Shown: positions 34,288 to 46,444, counted from the stretch's first letter. The stretch: 64,000 nt of DNA from Cryptomeria japonica (GCF_030272615.1 NC_081411.1:46040517-46104516), one strand, 5' to 3'. The notes: generated by a model from the sequence alone, not told the origin. Made by a program: numbers and translations.

Positions 34288-35075
34288 TGTTGGCATATGC
34301 ACACTCCAATGAGACACTATAGGTGATTGAAGGCTTTGTCATTGATGGCAACCTTACAATCCTATGTCAATGACAAGGCATTACACCGGCATTAGCATAA
34401 CACGCTCTACACCGGCACACAGGACACCGGCACCGGCATAGAGAAAGGAAGCATACCGACATAGAAGGTCAACAGGATTTTTGATATATTATATTTTGTT
34501 TATTATTGTAAAAACTTTGTAAGCCGACTTGATATCATTGTAAAATGAATTGTATATATAAGAAGTCATTGTAGAACATCTTTCTAAGGAAGTGATAGGC
34601 AAAATAAGGCAGACCTATTATGCGAAATATAGGTTAAGGGTATATGTAAAGAATAAAGCAGAAATGGGTACTAAATCTGGCATTGAAGATGCTATTGTAA
34701 AGCAGTACAAGTTATTGGATTTATATAATCCACATTGTAAGTTAGTGAGACTTCCCATTTTGAGCAGTGAGCTCTAGGCACTTGGCCTTCCTGCATGTGC
34801 AGGCCCCTATTGTAAGTAATATTCTCTTATTGGCCAGTGAGTGAATATTGTGGGTCACAAATCCCACCGAGGTTTTTCCCACACCGGGTTTCGTCGTTAA
34901 ATCCTTGTGTTATGGTGTTCTTTTCATGTGGATGTTCTTGATTCTATTTATTGCATTAATTCTTGCATACTAGTATACTGTTATAATATGTTCTGCATGT
35001 TTTAAGTTAAGAAATTCTAATTACTAGTTAGATACTGATTCACCCCCCCTCTCAATATCTGTGGGATTCCTATCA
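34288..35075 (+). repeat. N1 3' LTR (788 bp)
   Basis: Near-identical to 28519-29267, with a small insertion (about 34366-34450, extra accggc-type words) absent from the 5' copy. Ends CCTATCA where the 5' LTR has CCTAACA. Confidence 0.93.
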
Positions 35076-35865
35076 TTAATAATAATAATCCTTAAGTAAA
35101 AATTAAAATTTATGTGTCCTTTTACATATGTACTAAATAAACTAACTCTTTAGTTAGCTCAAAAATTATACTTTTAAGTTATTTTTAGATAGATGTATTC
35201 AAGACATCTATGATAGTTTGTCATTTAAAAATAAAACAAAAATAACTTATGTGAAATATAAAACTAACAAATAAAATTTAACATCCACAAATATTATAAT
35301 TTATATTTTCTATGCTAAAGTTTATTTTTGTCCTAAATAGTATTTTAATTCTTTACAACTTTTGTGAATATTTATTTTATTATATATAAATGTAATCCTC
35401 CCACTCGCAACCCCTTGCCTTCCAACCACATCCCCCCACCTCCCCCCACCTCCACCCATTTTCTCACTATATATGGTTCCACACAACTTTCAATAGGGTT
35501 CTTCACATATTTTGTGACTATTTATTTTATTCTAATTCAATATTTTTTTAAAAAGTAAATGATGTTTTTAATTGAAAAATTACATATATTAAATGATAAA
35601 AGAATGTACAATAGATATGAATTTCAAGATATTCACCTTGGAGGAGAAACTTAAGTTTGACTACATTGCCATAAAGCTTTACAACAAGGAGCATATTAGC
35701 AAACACAACTGGAAAACAAGTGCAAGTTGCAATTTAAAATAAGGTTGATCACTTTTCTCCTAGAGTATCAAGCACATGCACCTTTGCAATGATTTTCATA
35801 GTCATGAGTAGAGATCCATTTTGGTCTTGAGAAATAGCTTCTAGATAGGAGTGAAATTTATATAG
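35076..35865. other. AT-rich stretch without genes
   Basis: Begins with the right-hand ttaat duplication (35076-35080) and a short (taa)n run. It includes a small C-rich direct repeat (cccccacct, 35427-35450). From about 35590 it probably belongs to the 3' end of the minus-strand LINE that follows. No frame of interest. Confidence 0.4.
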
Positions 35866-38800
35866 TTATGTCTTGAGCTCTAAGTTGTAGTCAAGTTTCT
35901 CTTTCAAGGCTTTAGCAAGAGAGGATTGTTGTAAAATAATACTAGAGAATAGACCATGCATAATTACTCTTGTAGGAGGGAAAGCATTAGAGAAAACAAA
36001 TTTACATCTAAGAAACCAAATATATAATAAAATAAATTGATGATGAGATTTTAAAAAATACTCCAAGAGCAATGCAACCCTAACAAAGTTGATTTCCAAC
36101 TTGATTTTCTGCTAAAAATATTAGGAATAGAAGCTTGAACTATTTGCCAAATTTGTTGATTATGTTTACATAACCAAAAAGTATATTTAATGGATTCCAA
36201 CTTGTGACAAAATGGGTATTTGGTGGAATGTATAGGGAAAAGGGAGAGGTGTTTCCCCACAAAATTTTTATAGTGGATTATTTTCCAAGCAAGAAACTGA
36301 GCTATAGCTTATGCTTTGGATTTCCAAACAAAAAGGCTTTAGTTGAACCACTTGGACTCAGACTAGTTCACTATACATTTCAAATTTAACCTTCGTTGAA
36401 TTTGGATTGGAGGAAGAAGTTTGTGATAGATTAGTTTAAGAGGAAAAAAATTAGTATTATAACCTAGAAGCCACCTCCAATATTTAAAAAAGTTGCAATA
36501 AATGGGATTAGAAACTTTTAGCTGAAGAGTTAGGGGAACAACAATATAAATTTTGTGAATGTCACTGATCAAAGTTTTGGATAGGTTGAACTCATGTTTA
36601 AGTTGCAATTCATGTTTCTAAGTTGAAGAGGAGAAATCCTATATGTATCTAAATCATGTGATACCCTTTTTGAATAATCTCCTACAATGCAAATTGGAAT
36701 TGATAGCAAGGGGTTGATCATGTAAAGATATCAATCGATTCCAACAAATAGATGAGGATGAGAAACTCATCCCATGACTAAGATCTTGTCTATTCCATTC
36801 AAGAAGAGGAGACACTCGTTGCCAAACTTTCCATATGTTAAAAAAATGTCTAGAATCTTGAGGTTTAAAGAATTTTTCCATTAGGATTTTATCTTTGCAC
36901 CCAACTTCTTTCCAAGCATTATTAGTTGTAGTAGTATAAATTCTATGTCTAATAAGTGACTTCCATGGTGCTGCTTTGTGAAGAATTCTAATAATCCATT
37001 TGATTACGAGGTAAATCCCAGTGCGAGGGCATCAATCACTCTTAAACCCGCTTTTCTCTTTGGTTGAATATAATGTATCCACGAAGCAACATGATGACCT
37101 TTTCTATTATTGAATTTTCCCCATGTGAACCCTCTAATTTATTGTGTAAGTTGAGTATAGTTGCATTTGGAAGGGATCCAACATGATGAAATGTATAAAT
37201 GGATATATATGATGATTTTATTCGCAATTTGAATGTGTCCAACCATAGAAAGAATTTTGTGTGACCAAAGATCAAGCCTTATTTTTAATTTGTGTATTCA
37301 AACCATTTTCACATTTCAGATAACGAGACTCTTATCCCAAAGGGGATGCCAAGGTATCTTGAGATTACACCATGATTGTTGTATTTCCATTGTGGGGGGA
37401 TCAAATGAGGTGTTTGGTCAGCTGAAGTCATCCAAAATTCAATTTTATTGAGAGATTTGGGATCCAGAATCTTAACAATACAAGTCCAAGATTTCAAGTG
37501 TGTTGTTGAGCTCTTCTTGAGAATTGTGAATAAATAACACACTATCATTAGAAAAGTGGTAATTAAGAGAAACTTAATCTCCAAGTAGAGAAATGATATG
37601 GATGAACTATTGATGTTTTTCATCATTTAGAAGGGATAATTAAGAGAATTAATCTCCAAGTAGAGAAACGATATGTATGACCTTTTGATTTTTTTCATCA
37701 TTTAGAAGGTATCCAAGTGCATCAATAGTGAGAACATAGAGAAAAGGAGCTAGGGGGCAGTGTTGCCTTTTTTAATCTTTGAAGAGGAAAAGCTTGAGTG
37801 GTTACCCCATTGATTGAAAGAAAAGAATTAGCATTATAAAATAGGAGTTTTATGTGGGAGATGAGACTGGAATAAAAGCCTAACTATTTAAGCATTTTCA
37901 TAATGAACTGCCATGTGATCCTATCATATGCTTTATCAAAATCCAATTTGATGAGGAGGAAATTTTGACCAGTTTTTTGTGCCCATTCCATAGTTTCCCA
38001 AGAAAATACTAATTTGTCTAGTATGAATCTTCCTCCTATAAATCCAAAATTTTCAAGACTTATAATCTCTTGCACTATCTATTTGATTTTATTAGAAATG
38101 GCTTTGGCTAAAATCATATAGGAGATATTGAGAGGCGTCATTGATCTCTACCTTGAAATGTTGTTCTCATTTTTTTTCTTTTAGAATTAATTTAATTATC
38201 CCTTGATTGGTAGAGTGACCCAAGGATCTTTGTGAAAAAGAATCTTTATATACATCATAGAAGTCCTCCCTAATGAAAGATCACATTGTTTTGTAAACTA
38301 GTATACTTATATTTAAAAAATATATGTAAAATATGCCAAGAGATATCTTACAATAGAATAGAATCATTGTAAAATAAATGTTCTTACTAAACACCAAGAA
38401 TACAAATCCATTAAACTACTGCATGCAAAAATTTGTGAATCTAGTCAGAGACAAGTGACGAGGGTTCTATTTTATTTGGAGTAATAAAATAACACCTCCA
38501 CAAAAACTGAAACATGGCATATTTCTTGCATTTACCCATCATTTGCATGTCAAATTGTTTCAAAAATGGATTTTTGTTTATGGACATTTTGATGTCATTG
38601 TAGATGCCTCTTTGTATAATTATACAAGTAACCCATCCATTCCAAGACTTTTTGAGTTAGTCATATCCTTCAAGGCAACATCAAATTCTTCAAGAGTGAG
38701 CAAGCAATCTAAGTAGATTTTTTGTTCACAATTGATCTTATTGGGAATACAATTTCCAACCAGATCCTCAATAATCTCTTGAAGTTGATCACCTCCAACA

Positions 38801-39070
38801 AGATCAATAAATAATTGTTGATAATATTGAAAAAAGATAGATTTGATGTCCTCAAGACTATCGTGTGTTTTCCCCTCTTGATCATATATGAACAATATTA
38901 TTTCTTAAGATTTTGTGGTAGAGATAACTAAAGAAAAATTTAGTTCCTCTGTCACCTTCTTTCATCCAAAGAAGCCTAGCTCATAATTGAGCTCCTCGAC
39001 CTTGGTAATATTCACTCTTTGGGTTATATTCATGAGTTGGTCAACATTACATAAGTCTTCCCTAATCATT
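35866..39070 (-). pseudogene. LINE ORF2 remnant (reverse transcriptase plus zf-RVT), heavily broken
   Basis: Minus-strand fragments from 5' to 3': pre-RT linker (about 39000-38920, EGDRGTKFF); 38895-38620 (LTLEEFDVALKDMTNSKS then GMDG, matching the GPDG entry to LINE RT); 38260-38090 (RPLNISYMILAKAISNK); 38075-37884 (FGFIGGRFILDKLVF, LIKLDFDKAYDRI); 37626-37309 (VISRYLGIPFG); and 36260-36051 with FCHKLESIKYTFWLC, the zf-RVT zinc-binding motif near the LINE C-terminus. The catalytic FADD region is not clearly readable. Numerous frame breaks and an inserted block at 38285-38620 show it is dead. No endonuclease seen. Confidence 0.72.
38285..38620. other. Unidentified block interrupting the LINE reverse transcriptase
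   Basis: LINE similarity stops after GMDGLLV (near 38620) and resumes near 38280 (EDFYDVYKDSF). The 330 intervening bases show no frame and no match elsewhere in the window. It could be a small non-autonomous insertion; clear duplications or terminal repeats were not found. Confidence 0.35.
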
Positions 39071-39348
39071 TGCAATATTTATCCTCCAATTATTATCTAG
39101 AATATTTGGTAGGAGAGAAATTAAAAAATTCTTCAGAATGAAGATCTTGGGTCTTAATAAAATTAAAAGAAAAACTAAAAATCAATTTCAAAAGTTACAA
39201 ATGCATATGCAACGAAAACAAAAATATTGAATTTTGCCTTCATAGATTAGGATTCTTTGGTTCTCAAGGAATGGAATATATTTATTTACCCTTTCGAGGA
39301 AGTCTTTTCAAATAGGGTAAGACAAAAGTAGATAAGATCTAGATAGCA

Positions 39349-39770
39349 TGGATTCCTCCACCAAAGGGTAAATCTAAAGTAAATTTTAACGAGGCTTCCA
39401 AGAGTAACCTAGGGAAATTAGAGGGAGGATGTCTGATCCAGGACCATACAAGTAAACTTATTAAAGAAATGCCAATAAGTCTTCTAATAGGCACAAATAA
39501 TATCTCAGAAGCTCAAGCTTTACTCCAAGGTTTAAAGATTGCCAAGAGTTTAAAATTTACAAGCATCCAAAATTAAGGTGATTCCCTTTTGGTGGTGACA
39601 GAATGGAGACTAAAGTATTCTTTGAGTTGAAAAATGCAATATATCCGGAACTAGGTATGGAATTTGATGGACACATTTAATTGTCTTGAAATAAATCATT
39701 GCTAAAAAAATAATTTTTTTGGCAAATTGGCTTGCTGACTTGGGTTGCAATCGAGATGTCAGCATCACGT
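39349..39770 (+). pseudogene. LINE-type RNase H remnant (RVT_3), plus strand
   Basis: Plus-strand translation gives PPKGKSKVNFNEASKSNLG, GGCLIQDHTSKLI, NISEAQALLQGLKIAKSL, GDSLLVVTEW and, after stops, ANWLADLGC. This is the RVT_3 RNase H seen at the C-terminus of plant LINE ORF2. The first catalytic Asp (FDGAS) is now Asn (FNEAS). It points the opposite way from the neighbouring LINE RT, so it comes from a separate or inverted copy. Confidence 0.6.
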
Positions 39771-40402
39771 CTTTCACACATAATTCTCTTATTACCCATG
39801 CCACGAGATGTAAAAAAAACTCATTATTTTTTATTGTTACTAATATGGTGTTTGCAAATTCATTCATATTTAAACCTTTGATGCAACACATTGTATCTAT
39901 CTACCTTCTCACTCTCAACAGGTCATGTCAACTATTATACTATTGTTGAAGCTCATCAAATATTGCTTGTTAAGGATACCCCAAATGTGTGTATTTGAGC
40001 CTTGTAATAAATTTTATTTATTTCAGCATTGCTCCTAACACTTGATAGTATTTTCACATGTGTTAAAGTGATATTTTCATTGAAGATAATCCATCGTATT
40101 ATCTCCCTAGTCAATGGTTGGCATACTTCATCTCAAAACTACGATTTTCTTATTGGCAACACTGAGGGATGTGTTGAGAAATCAACAAGGGATTACTTCA
40201 TAGGGCCCACTTTGCATACCATGACCAATTGTGACCTATCTCAATAGATAAAATTCAAAACAAATTTTGAGTGCTCAACTTACTAGTAAACCATGTATCT
40301 CATGAATATGTCGATCAACCAATTGCACAATAATCAATTAGCTTCTTTGGTTGACTCAAGTCAAGATTATTATCCCCAGAGGTCCTAAGCAAGAAAGATA
40401 AT
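39771..40402. other. No gene seen
   Basis: Short frames only; no motifs recognised. Ends at the left LTR of element B. Confidence 0.4.
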
Positions 40403-40780
40403 TGTTAGGGTTTCAAGCAGATCCGAAGCAAATATGAACTAAAAATTATATGTAGATTTAAATACAAAAAAGATAAATAAATAAAATAGGACACAGATAA
40501 CACAGAGATTTAATGTGGTTCACCTAGAATGGGTTATGTCCACCATACACAGCCGTCTAATCTTTCTTATTATCTAGCAAAAAATAGTACATCAACCTTA
40601 CAATGCCTTAAGCATCCCAGTTGCTTATAATATGCATTTTTAGGGCAACAAACAAAGTCGACCTTTTTAGGGTTTTGTTACAATGTCGGTTTTCATCAAC
40701 GAAAAATGGCAAAAAAAAAATTTCTCGGGGGCTGCCACCCCCAAACCCCTGCTTTTCTGATTAGTCGCCACATTTTAACA
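40403..40780 (-). repeat. Element B 3' LTR (378 bp)
   Basis: TGTTAGGG...TTTTAACA. Similar to 44863-45183 but with an extra block near its right end (about 40720-40775, ctcgggggctgccaccc). Followed inward by the polypurine tract, read on the minus strand as ctccaagtgggagat. Confidence 0.85.
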
Positions 40781-40795
40781 ATCTCCCACTTGGAG
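40781..40795 (-). promoter_or_regulatory. Element B polypurine tract
   Basis: On the minus strand, ctccaagtgggagat immediately precedes the LTR start TGTTAAAATG. This is the usual position and composition of the plus-strand primer. Confidence 0.65.
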
Positions 40796-40912
40796 ATTGA
40801 TAATACACTACACCACTATACATGCAACATCTGCTGGATAAAAGACTAGGACTCGACTGGTATAAATTCCACAATTATCAATCAAGAAGACCAATAGAAA
40901 CTGATGAAGAAA

Positions 40913-42460
40913 TTAGCTTCTCCTGTGGAACTGCCTTTGTGAACATATCTGTAGGATTCTCACTTGTGTGAATCTTCTCAAGCCATAACTGACCCTCCCC
41001 CAAATAGTCCAGATGAAGTGGTACCTGAGCTGAATGTGCTTTGTCCTTGAATGAAAAGCAGAGTTCTTTGCAAGATGAATGGCACTCTGGCTATCAGTAT
41101 ACAATGGGATATCCTCTTGTGTCTGACCCAATTCCTTCAGAAAACATTGCAACCAAATCATCTCCTTGCTAGCTTCTATAGCAACAACATACTCAGCTTC
41201 AGTGGTTGAAAGTGCAACAACCTTTTGCAGCCTAGAAATCCAACTGACTGGAGTTCCCCCTATAGTAAAAATATACCCTGTAGTACTCCTCCATGAATTA
41301 ATATCACCCACCAGATCAGAGTCAGCAAATCCACTTAGAGAAGCATTAGATCCTTTGAAACATAATACCTTCATAGTAGTTCCTTTCAAATACCGAAGAA
41401 TCCATTTCACAGCATTCCAATGTTCCATACCCGGATTACTCATAAACCTGCTCACAACTCCCACTGCATGTGAAATATCTGGCCTTGTGCATACCATTGC
41501 ATACATCAGACTGCCAACAACTGATGAATAGAAGATGTTAGAAATTTTATAAACCTCTTCCTGTGCCTTTGGGCACATCTCCTTAGTCAATTTGAAATGA
41601 CTAGCCAAAGGTGTACTAACTGCTTTTGCATCCTGCATGTTAAATCTTTTCAACACCTTCTTTATATACTCACTTTGGGACAAATTCAAGGTTCTATTTT
41701 TCCTGTCCCATGTAATCCTCATACTGAGAATTTGCTTAGCTGCACCCAAATCCTTCATAGCAAATGATCTGGCTAATTTCTATTTAAGATCATTTATATG
41801 TTGCATGTTAGACCCAGCAACAAGCATGTCATCAACATAAAGCAACAGGATAATATAACTGCCATTATCAAATCTCTTAAAATATACACAATGATCAGAA
41901 TGACATCTATGATAACCGTGTTCAGCCATGAAACTATCAAATTTTAAATACCATTATCGGGGTGCTTGTTTTAGGCCATACAAACTTTTCTTCAACCTGC
42001 ACACCAAGTTCTCCTTACCTATGACCTCATATCCCTGTGGTTGCAACATGTAAATTTCCTCCTCCAAATCTCCATGGAGAAAAGCTATTTTGACATCTAA
42101 TTGTTCAAGATGTAAATCATCTATAGCCACAAGACTAAGTACAGTTCTAATTGAAGTCATTTTTACAACTGGAGAAAATATTTCATCATAATCTATACCC
42201 TTTTTCTGTGCAAAACCTTTTACCACAAGTCTGGCCTTATATCTTTTCTAACCTCCTTACTCCTCCTTCACCCGATAAACCCATTTGTTAGGCAAGGCTC
42301 TTTTTTTTGCAGGTAAAGGGACTAATTCCCAAGTCTTATTTTTCATCAGGGAGTCCATCTCCTCTTTCATGCCTAGCTCCCACTGTTGTTTGGCATCTAC
42401 CTGCATTGCTTCTTCATATTCTTCTGGTTCACCAGAATCCATTAATAAAATAGAACACAA
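40913..42460 (-). pseudogene. Element B reverse transcriptase and RNase H
   Basis: One frame with three stops (near 42240, 41951 and 41760) spans the copia RT and RNase H. RT words are [69 protein letters not shown] and the catalytic YVDDMLVAG (about 41823-41849). RNase H has FADSDLVGD, STTEAEYVVAIEASKE and LYTDSQSAIHLAKN, so all catalytic residues appear kept. The C-terminal tail after HIQLRYHF shifts frame. It would copy and degrade the element RNA template. Loss is by nonsense rather than active-site change. Confidence 0.88.
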
Positions 42461-42712
42461 AGAAGGAGAAAATCTTTCAAGGGGTCTACTTGTCCTTGTA
42501 GAACATCTAACACTTGTAGGAGTTTGTGGGACAATCTGTTGTTGCTGAGCATCAGGTACCTATGGCATTTCATTTTCAGGAATCTCATCCAACACCACAT
42601 ATTCTTGTTTGTCCTGTTCATGCTTCTTTTCCTGCATTTGTTCTTTATACATAACCTTCTCATTGAATATAACATCTCTACTTCTAATTATTTTCTTATT
42701 TTTAAAATCCCA

Positions 42713-43410
42713 TTACTGATAGCCATATTCATCTATCCCATATCCAATGAAGGTACATTTCTGAGATTTAGCATCAAGCTTGGTTCTTTTTTCTTTATCA
42801 ACATGGACAAAAGCTTCGCAACCAAAAGTTTTTAGAAAAGAATAATTTACCTTTTTACCAGTCCATGCCTCCTCTGGAATGCCACCATCCAAAGGGGTTG
42901 AAGGTCCTTTATTTATCAAATAGACAATAGTATCTACAACATCTACCCAAAAATGTAAGGGCAATCCAGCATGCAATCTCATGCTCCTCACACATTCCAT
43001 GATAGTCCTATTCATTCACTCTAATACACCATTTTCCTATAGAGTTCCTAAAATTGTCTTCTACGTTCGAATCCCATTTAAGGAACAATAATCTTCAAAT
43101 GCTTTGCTACAATACTCACCTCCATTATCTGATCTGAGACACTTCAACTTTTTTCCTGTCTCATTCTCAACCAAAGCTTTCCATTTCTTAAAAGTTTCAA
43201 AACATCTGATTTTTGTTTTAGGAAATATACCCATGTTTTTCTAGTTGAGTCATCAATAAAAATAACATAATAACAAGAGCCACCAAGAGATGATACCTAA
43301 GCCGGTCCCCATACATCTGAATGTACATGCTCTCAATTCTCACTCTTCTTCTCTTTCCCAACCTTGAGAAATCTGACTCTTTTCTATCTACCATAAACAC
43401 AGTTTTCACA
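42713..43410 (-). pseudogene. Element B integrase core and C-terminal part
   Basis: Translation gives [33 protein letters not shown] (catalytic Asp) and ENGVLE followed by a stop and MNRTIMECVRSM. The expected ENGVxER motif keeps its Glu, but the next Arg codon CGA has become TGA. HFWVDVVDTIVYLINKGPS and FLKTFGCEAFVHVDKEKR follow (42713-43015). A frame change lies between 43220 and 43400. It would insert the cDNA into chromosomes. The DDE residues that I can read are present. Confidence 0.8.
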
Positions 43411-44199
43411 GAACTCTAAATCAATCTTCTTTAGTCCTAGCAATAGATTTTTGGAGTGAAGGATTTTCATCCCTTTCTCACTCATGTGCCCAAGCCTATG
43501 GTGCCACATTATCGAATCAATTCTTGCAACATTTATTGTTGTTGTCCTAGTAATAACTTTATCTGTAGTAGCTAAGGTAGAGTAAGTGTTACGAGTACAC
43601 AGATATAATGTGCCTACCTTCGCACCTTTAGCTACTACTAATGATCCTTTAGTGACCTTCCACATACTATCTGAGAAGGTAACTATGCAACCTTCACTAC
43701 CTAGTTGCCCTGCAGAAATTAAATTTCTTCTTAAATTAGGAACATGTCTTACCTCCTGCAGAAACCAGTCATTACCATTCTACAACTTGATCTTTATCTT
43801 TCCTTTTCCAACAATTTGATAGGGCTCATCATCACCCAAATATACCTGTCCAAAATCACCTTGAACATAATCTAGAAAATATTTTCTATGGGGTGTAGCA
43901 TGAAATGAACCCCCAGAATCTATTACCCAGGAATCATTAACATTATCCAAACATAAGATTAAAGCATCTTGTAAAGTATTACTTGCAATATTAGCTTCCT
44001 TACTCTCATTTTCATTTTTGTCTCCTTCTTTGTTTTTCCGAGACCAACAGTCTTTCTTTAGATGACTAGGCTTTCCGTAGTACCAGCAATCTTTCTTTCC
44101 TCTAGATTGAGAGCATCCTTTCTTTGACTTCCCTCGTGACTTCTCATTCCCAGGGCCTTTTCCTCTTTCCTTTGATCTTCCTCTATTCTCCACATTCAA
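43411..44199 (-). pseudogene. Element B zinc knuckle, aspartic protease and GAG-pre-integrase region
   Basis: From 44199 the Lys/Arg-rich Gag tail contains CWYYGKPSHLKKDCW, a CCHC knuckle whose second Cys is now Tyr. Then comes SWVIDSGGSFHATPHRKYF, the protease active site (about 43901-43931), and VYLGDDEPYQIVGKGK. After a stop near 43780, the frame continues to 43665-43384 with MWHHRLGHMSEKGM and FCENCVYGR, the HHCC zinc finger preceding integrase. Same frame as gag. Confidence 0.83.
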
Positions 44200-44241
44200 A
44201 ACACTACCCGATGATGTTGGAGTCTCACCTGTGCTTTTCCT

Positions 44242-44811
44242 TCACATTTCCTCTCTTAGGATAACACCAACAATATCATCAAATACCGTAGTATTTTTAC
44301 CAGAGACAGAGTTACTTACAGCCATAACCAAGCTATTCCAGCTTTCTAGCAAAGAACATAAAATCAAGAGAGCCCTAACCTCTTCTGCAAAGGTAATTTT
44401 TACTGAAGACAATTGACTGGTAATTGTATTGAATTCATTTAAGTGCTCCGCTACAGATCCTGCCTCACTCATTTTCAAATTAAACAAATGCTTCATAAGA
44501 AATACCTTATTCGAAGCCGAGGGTTTCTCATACAACTTAGCCAATGTTGCCATCAAATTTATAGTCATTTTTGCTTCTGTTATATTAAATGCTACGAATG
44601 ATGCAAGGCATAATCAAATGGATCCTAGTGCCTTTCTATCTAAAATGTCCCACTCTTCATCTGATATTGTGGTCGGTTTCTTTGCCTTTCCTTCCAATGG
44701 CCGCCACAAATCCTTTTGATACAGGTAATCCTCCATTTGCATTTTCCATAGCTGATAATTCTGGCCATTAAACTTTTCGACCTTGAATTTGGAATCCTCC
44801 ATTGCTCCCAC
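44242..44811 (-). pseudogene. Element B gag (UBN2-type copia capsid)
   Basis: ATG at 44809-44811, 38 bases from the PBS. The frame 44811-44614 and 44568-44242 shares phase and shows FKVEKFNGQNYQLWKMQM, EEWDILDRKALGSIRL, LMATLAKLYEKPS, LFNLKMSEAGSVAEHLNEF and LLCSLLESW-type words, typical of the copia UBN2 capsid domain. Two stops break it. It would form the virus-like particle. Confidence 0.83.
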
Positions 44812-44848
44812 TCAAATCTGAAAGTCTTGCCAATTTACAGAAAACCTC

Positions 44849-44860
44849 ACTCTGATACCA
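44849..44860 (-). promoter_or_regulatory. Element B primer binding site
   Basis: On the minus strand TGGTATCAGAGT lies two bases after the LTR end CCTAACA; matches initiator Met tRNA type sites. Confidence 0.88.
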
Positions 44861-44862
44861 AT

Positions 44863-45183
44863 TGTTAGGGTTTCAAGCAGATCCGAAGAAAATATGAACT
44901 AAAAATTATATGCAGATTTAAATACAAAAAAGATAAAGAAATAAAACAAGACATAGATAACACAAAGATTTAACATGGTTCACCTAGAATGGGTTACGTC
45001 CACCATACACAACCATCCAATCTTTCTTATTATCCAGCAAAAAATAGTACATCAACCTTACAATGCCTTAAGCATCCCAACCGCTTATAACATGTGTTTT
45101 TAGGGCAACAAACAAAGTCAGCCTTTCTAGGGTTTTATTACAATGTCAGTTTTCATCAACAAAAAATGGCAAAAATTTCAACA
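44863..45183 (-). repeat. Element B 5' LTR (321 bp)
   Basis: TGTTAGGGTTTC...ATTTCAACA on the plus strand. It lacks the block found near the end of the 3' LTR. Its outer flank (45184 onward) resembles the polypurine-tract side of the element rather than a unique site. Confidence 0.85.
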
Positions 45184-45667
45184 ATCTCCTACTTGGAGAC
45201 TGATCAGGCTCCACACCAAACAATAATAGCATGGATGACCCACTAGTGACCAAGGTCAAGGAAGAGAAGTGTGAAGAATTTTTTTAGATAGGGTTTGAAA
45301 TATTTTTGCTCTATTATGTGTTTTTTGAATCGTTATCAATTTATGCTTGTATCACTCTAAACTTGGCTCCATGTATACAAATCCTCATATTTTTTCTTTC
45401 CTTTGGTTGTGCATAGCTCCCATTTTATTTTTTATCGAAAAATATCGGTGATCTCTACATGTTTCGTTGAGTATTTTTCCCAAACATTTTATATACTATA
45501 TCAACTCAAATATGTAGTTATCATAAATATATACGCTTTTCTATTTTTCTAAAAAATGACCTAGTGTAGGAGTGTGAGAAAATGAGTAAATTTATTATTC
45601 TTACCATATCTAGCTATGTTTTCATTAGGATGAATTAGATACTCTCACTTTTAAAAAGAATGAGTGT
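45184..45667. other. Short B-internal-like remnant, then unassigned sequence
   Basis: The first 35-40 bases (atctcctacttggagactga...) match the bases inside the left LTR of element B (40781-40820) with about eight differences. The remainder is AT-rich with no frame, up to the truncation point of the Z LTR. Confidence 0.5.
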
Positions 45668-46444
45668 ATTAATCCCAATTCGATAACCTATGATCATCCA
45701 AATCTCATTCGCATATGATATTGCATTCCAAGACCATGACACTTATTGCATTCCCATACCACGATCTACAATGAGATCTTACATCATTTTATACCAACCC
45801 TAAGGCCTAAACCAATTAGGTCGGCCACCTAAAATATATTACAATAAGATCATTACATAAATCCATATTATAATGATATGCCATGTCAGCTTAAGACCAA
45901 AACAATAATAACAAATCCATAAATCATCCCGAAACATCTCGATATCATCTAGAGAACATGTTATCATGATACCGGTCGATAACCTAGATAGGTACGAGAC
46001 CTATTCTGGGTCCACCACGCCAAAGCAATGTCTTCTAGTAGTTGAAGCACAATCGAAGAACATCTTCAGCATCCTGAAATTTATCTAGAAGCTACACCAA
46101 CACCGCTTATACATCCTATCAAGATTCCTTAGTGAAAGATCTACCTATAGAGCCTTAAACCAATGCCAGTAAGGGTTTGTAAGAGTATATTATAGCATGC
46201 GATTACCAAGTCAATACCAACTAACCAAAACGTGCTCAATGAACATGTAACACATAAAATCAAACATACTTCATTGATCCAAACATGTTGGAAGTGTCCA
46301 ATAGATAGTCTCTTTTACCGGTAACACTAGATCTTCTACAGGTAACCAAAATCTATCTACTAGTAACCAACCATAATAGCTAGTGTTGACATCAATGACA
46401 AAATATCAATGGAACATATAATCAATTCATCCATAATGCCAACA
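45668..46444 (-). repeat. Element Z 3' LTR, truncated (777 bp)
   Basis: Matches 57985-58762 through words such as gatattgcattccaagacca and cctaaggcctaaaccaatt. The part equal to 57505-57984 (about 480 bases, the U5 side) is missing at the left, so the element is truncated there. Ends ...ataatgccaaca next to the polypurine tract. Confidence 0.82.

Larger units (their letters stand above)
28519..35075 (+). mobile_element. N1: pol-less SIRE-like copia element with gag and a large unknown ORF
   Basis: 6557 bp, with matching LTRs (28519-29267 and 34288-35075), an initiator-Met PBS (29270-29281), a polypurine tract (34276-34286) and a perfect ttaat duplication. All structural ends are therefore intact. 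The 5.0-kb interior has a gag-like ORF and one reading frame of about 1,090 codons; no protease, integrase, RT or RNase H motif is present on either strand. It is thus non-autonomous for enzymes but retains coding capacity. N2 (48052-54628) has the same layout, which shows a defined family rather than a random deletion. LTR ends, PPT and the U5 C-run resemble element Z. Confidence 0.9.
40403..45183 (-). mobile_element. Element B: Tnt1/Tork-like Ty1/copia retrotransposon, degenerate
   Basis: 4781 bp between LTRs beginning TGTTAGGGTTTCAAGCAG, with an initiator-Met PBS beside the right LTR and a minus-strand gag-protease-integrase-RT-RNase H order. The Gag start (FKVEKFNGQNYQLWKMQM) and pol wording resemble Tnt1-94 type elements. 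Gag to pre-integrase share one frame; integrase to RNase H share another, so few frameshifts separate it from a working element. Flanks do not form a target-site duplication (ataat versus atctc). The right flank looks like internal element sequence (see findings). Confidence 0.88.
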
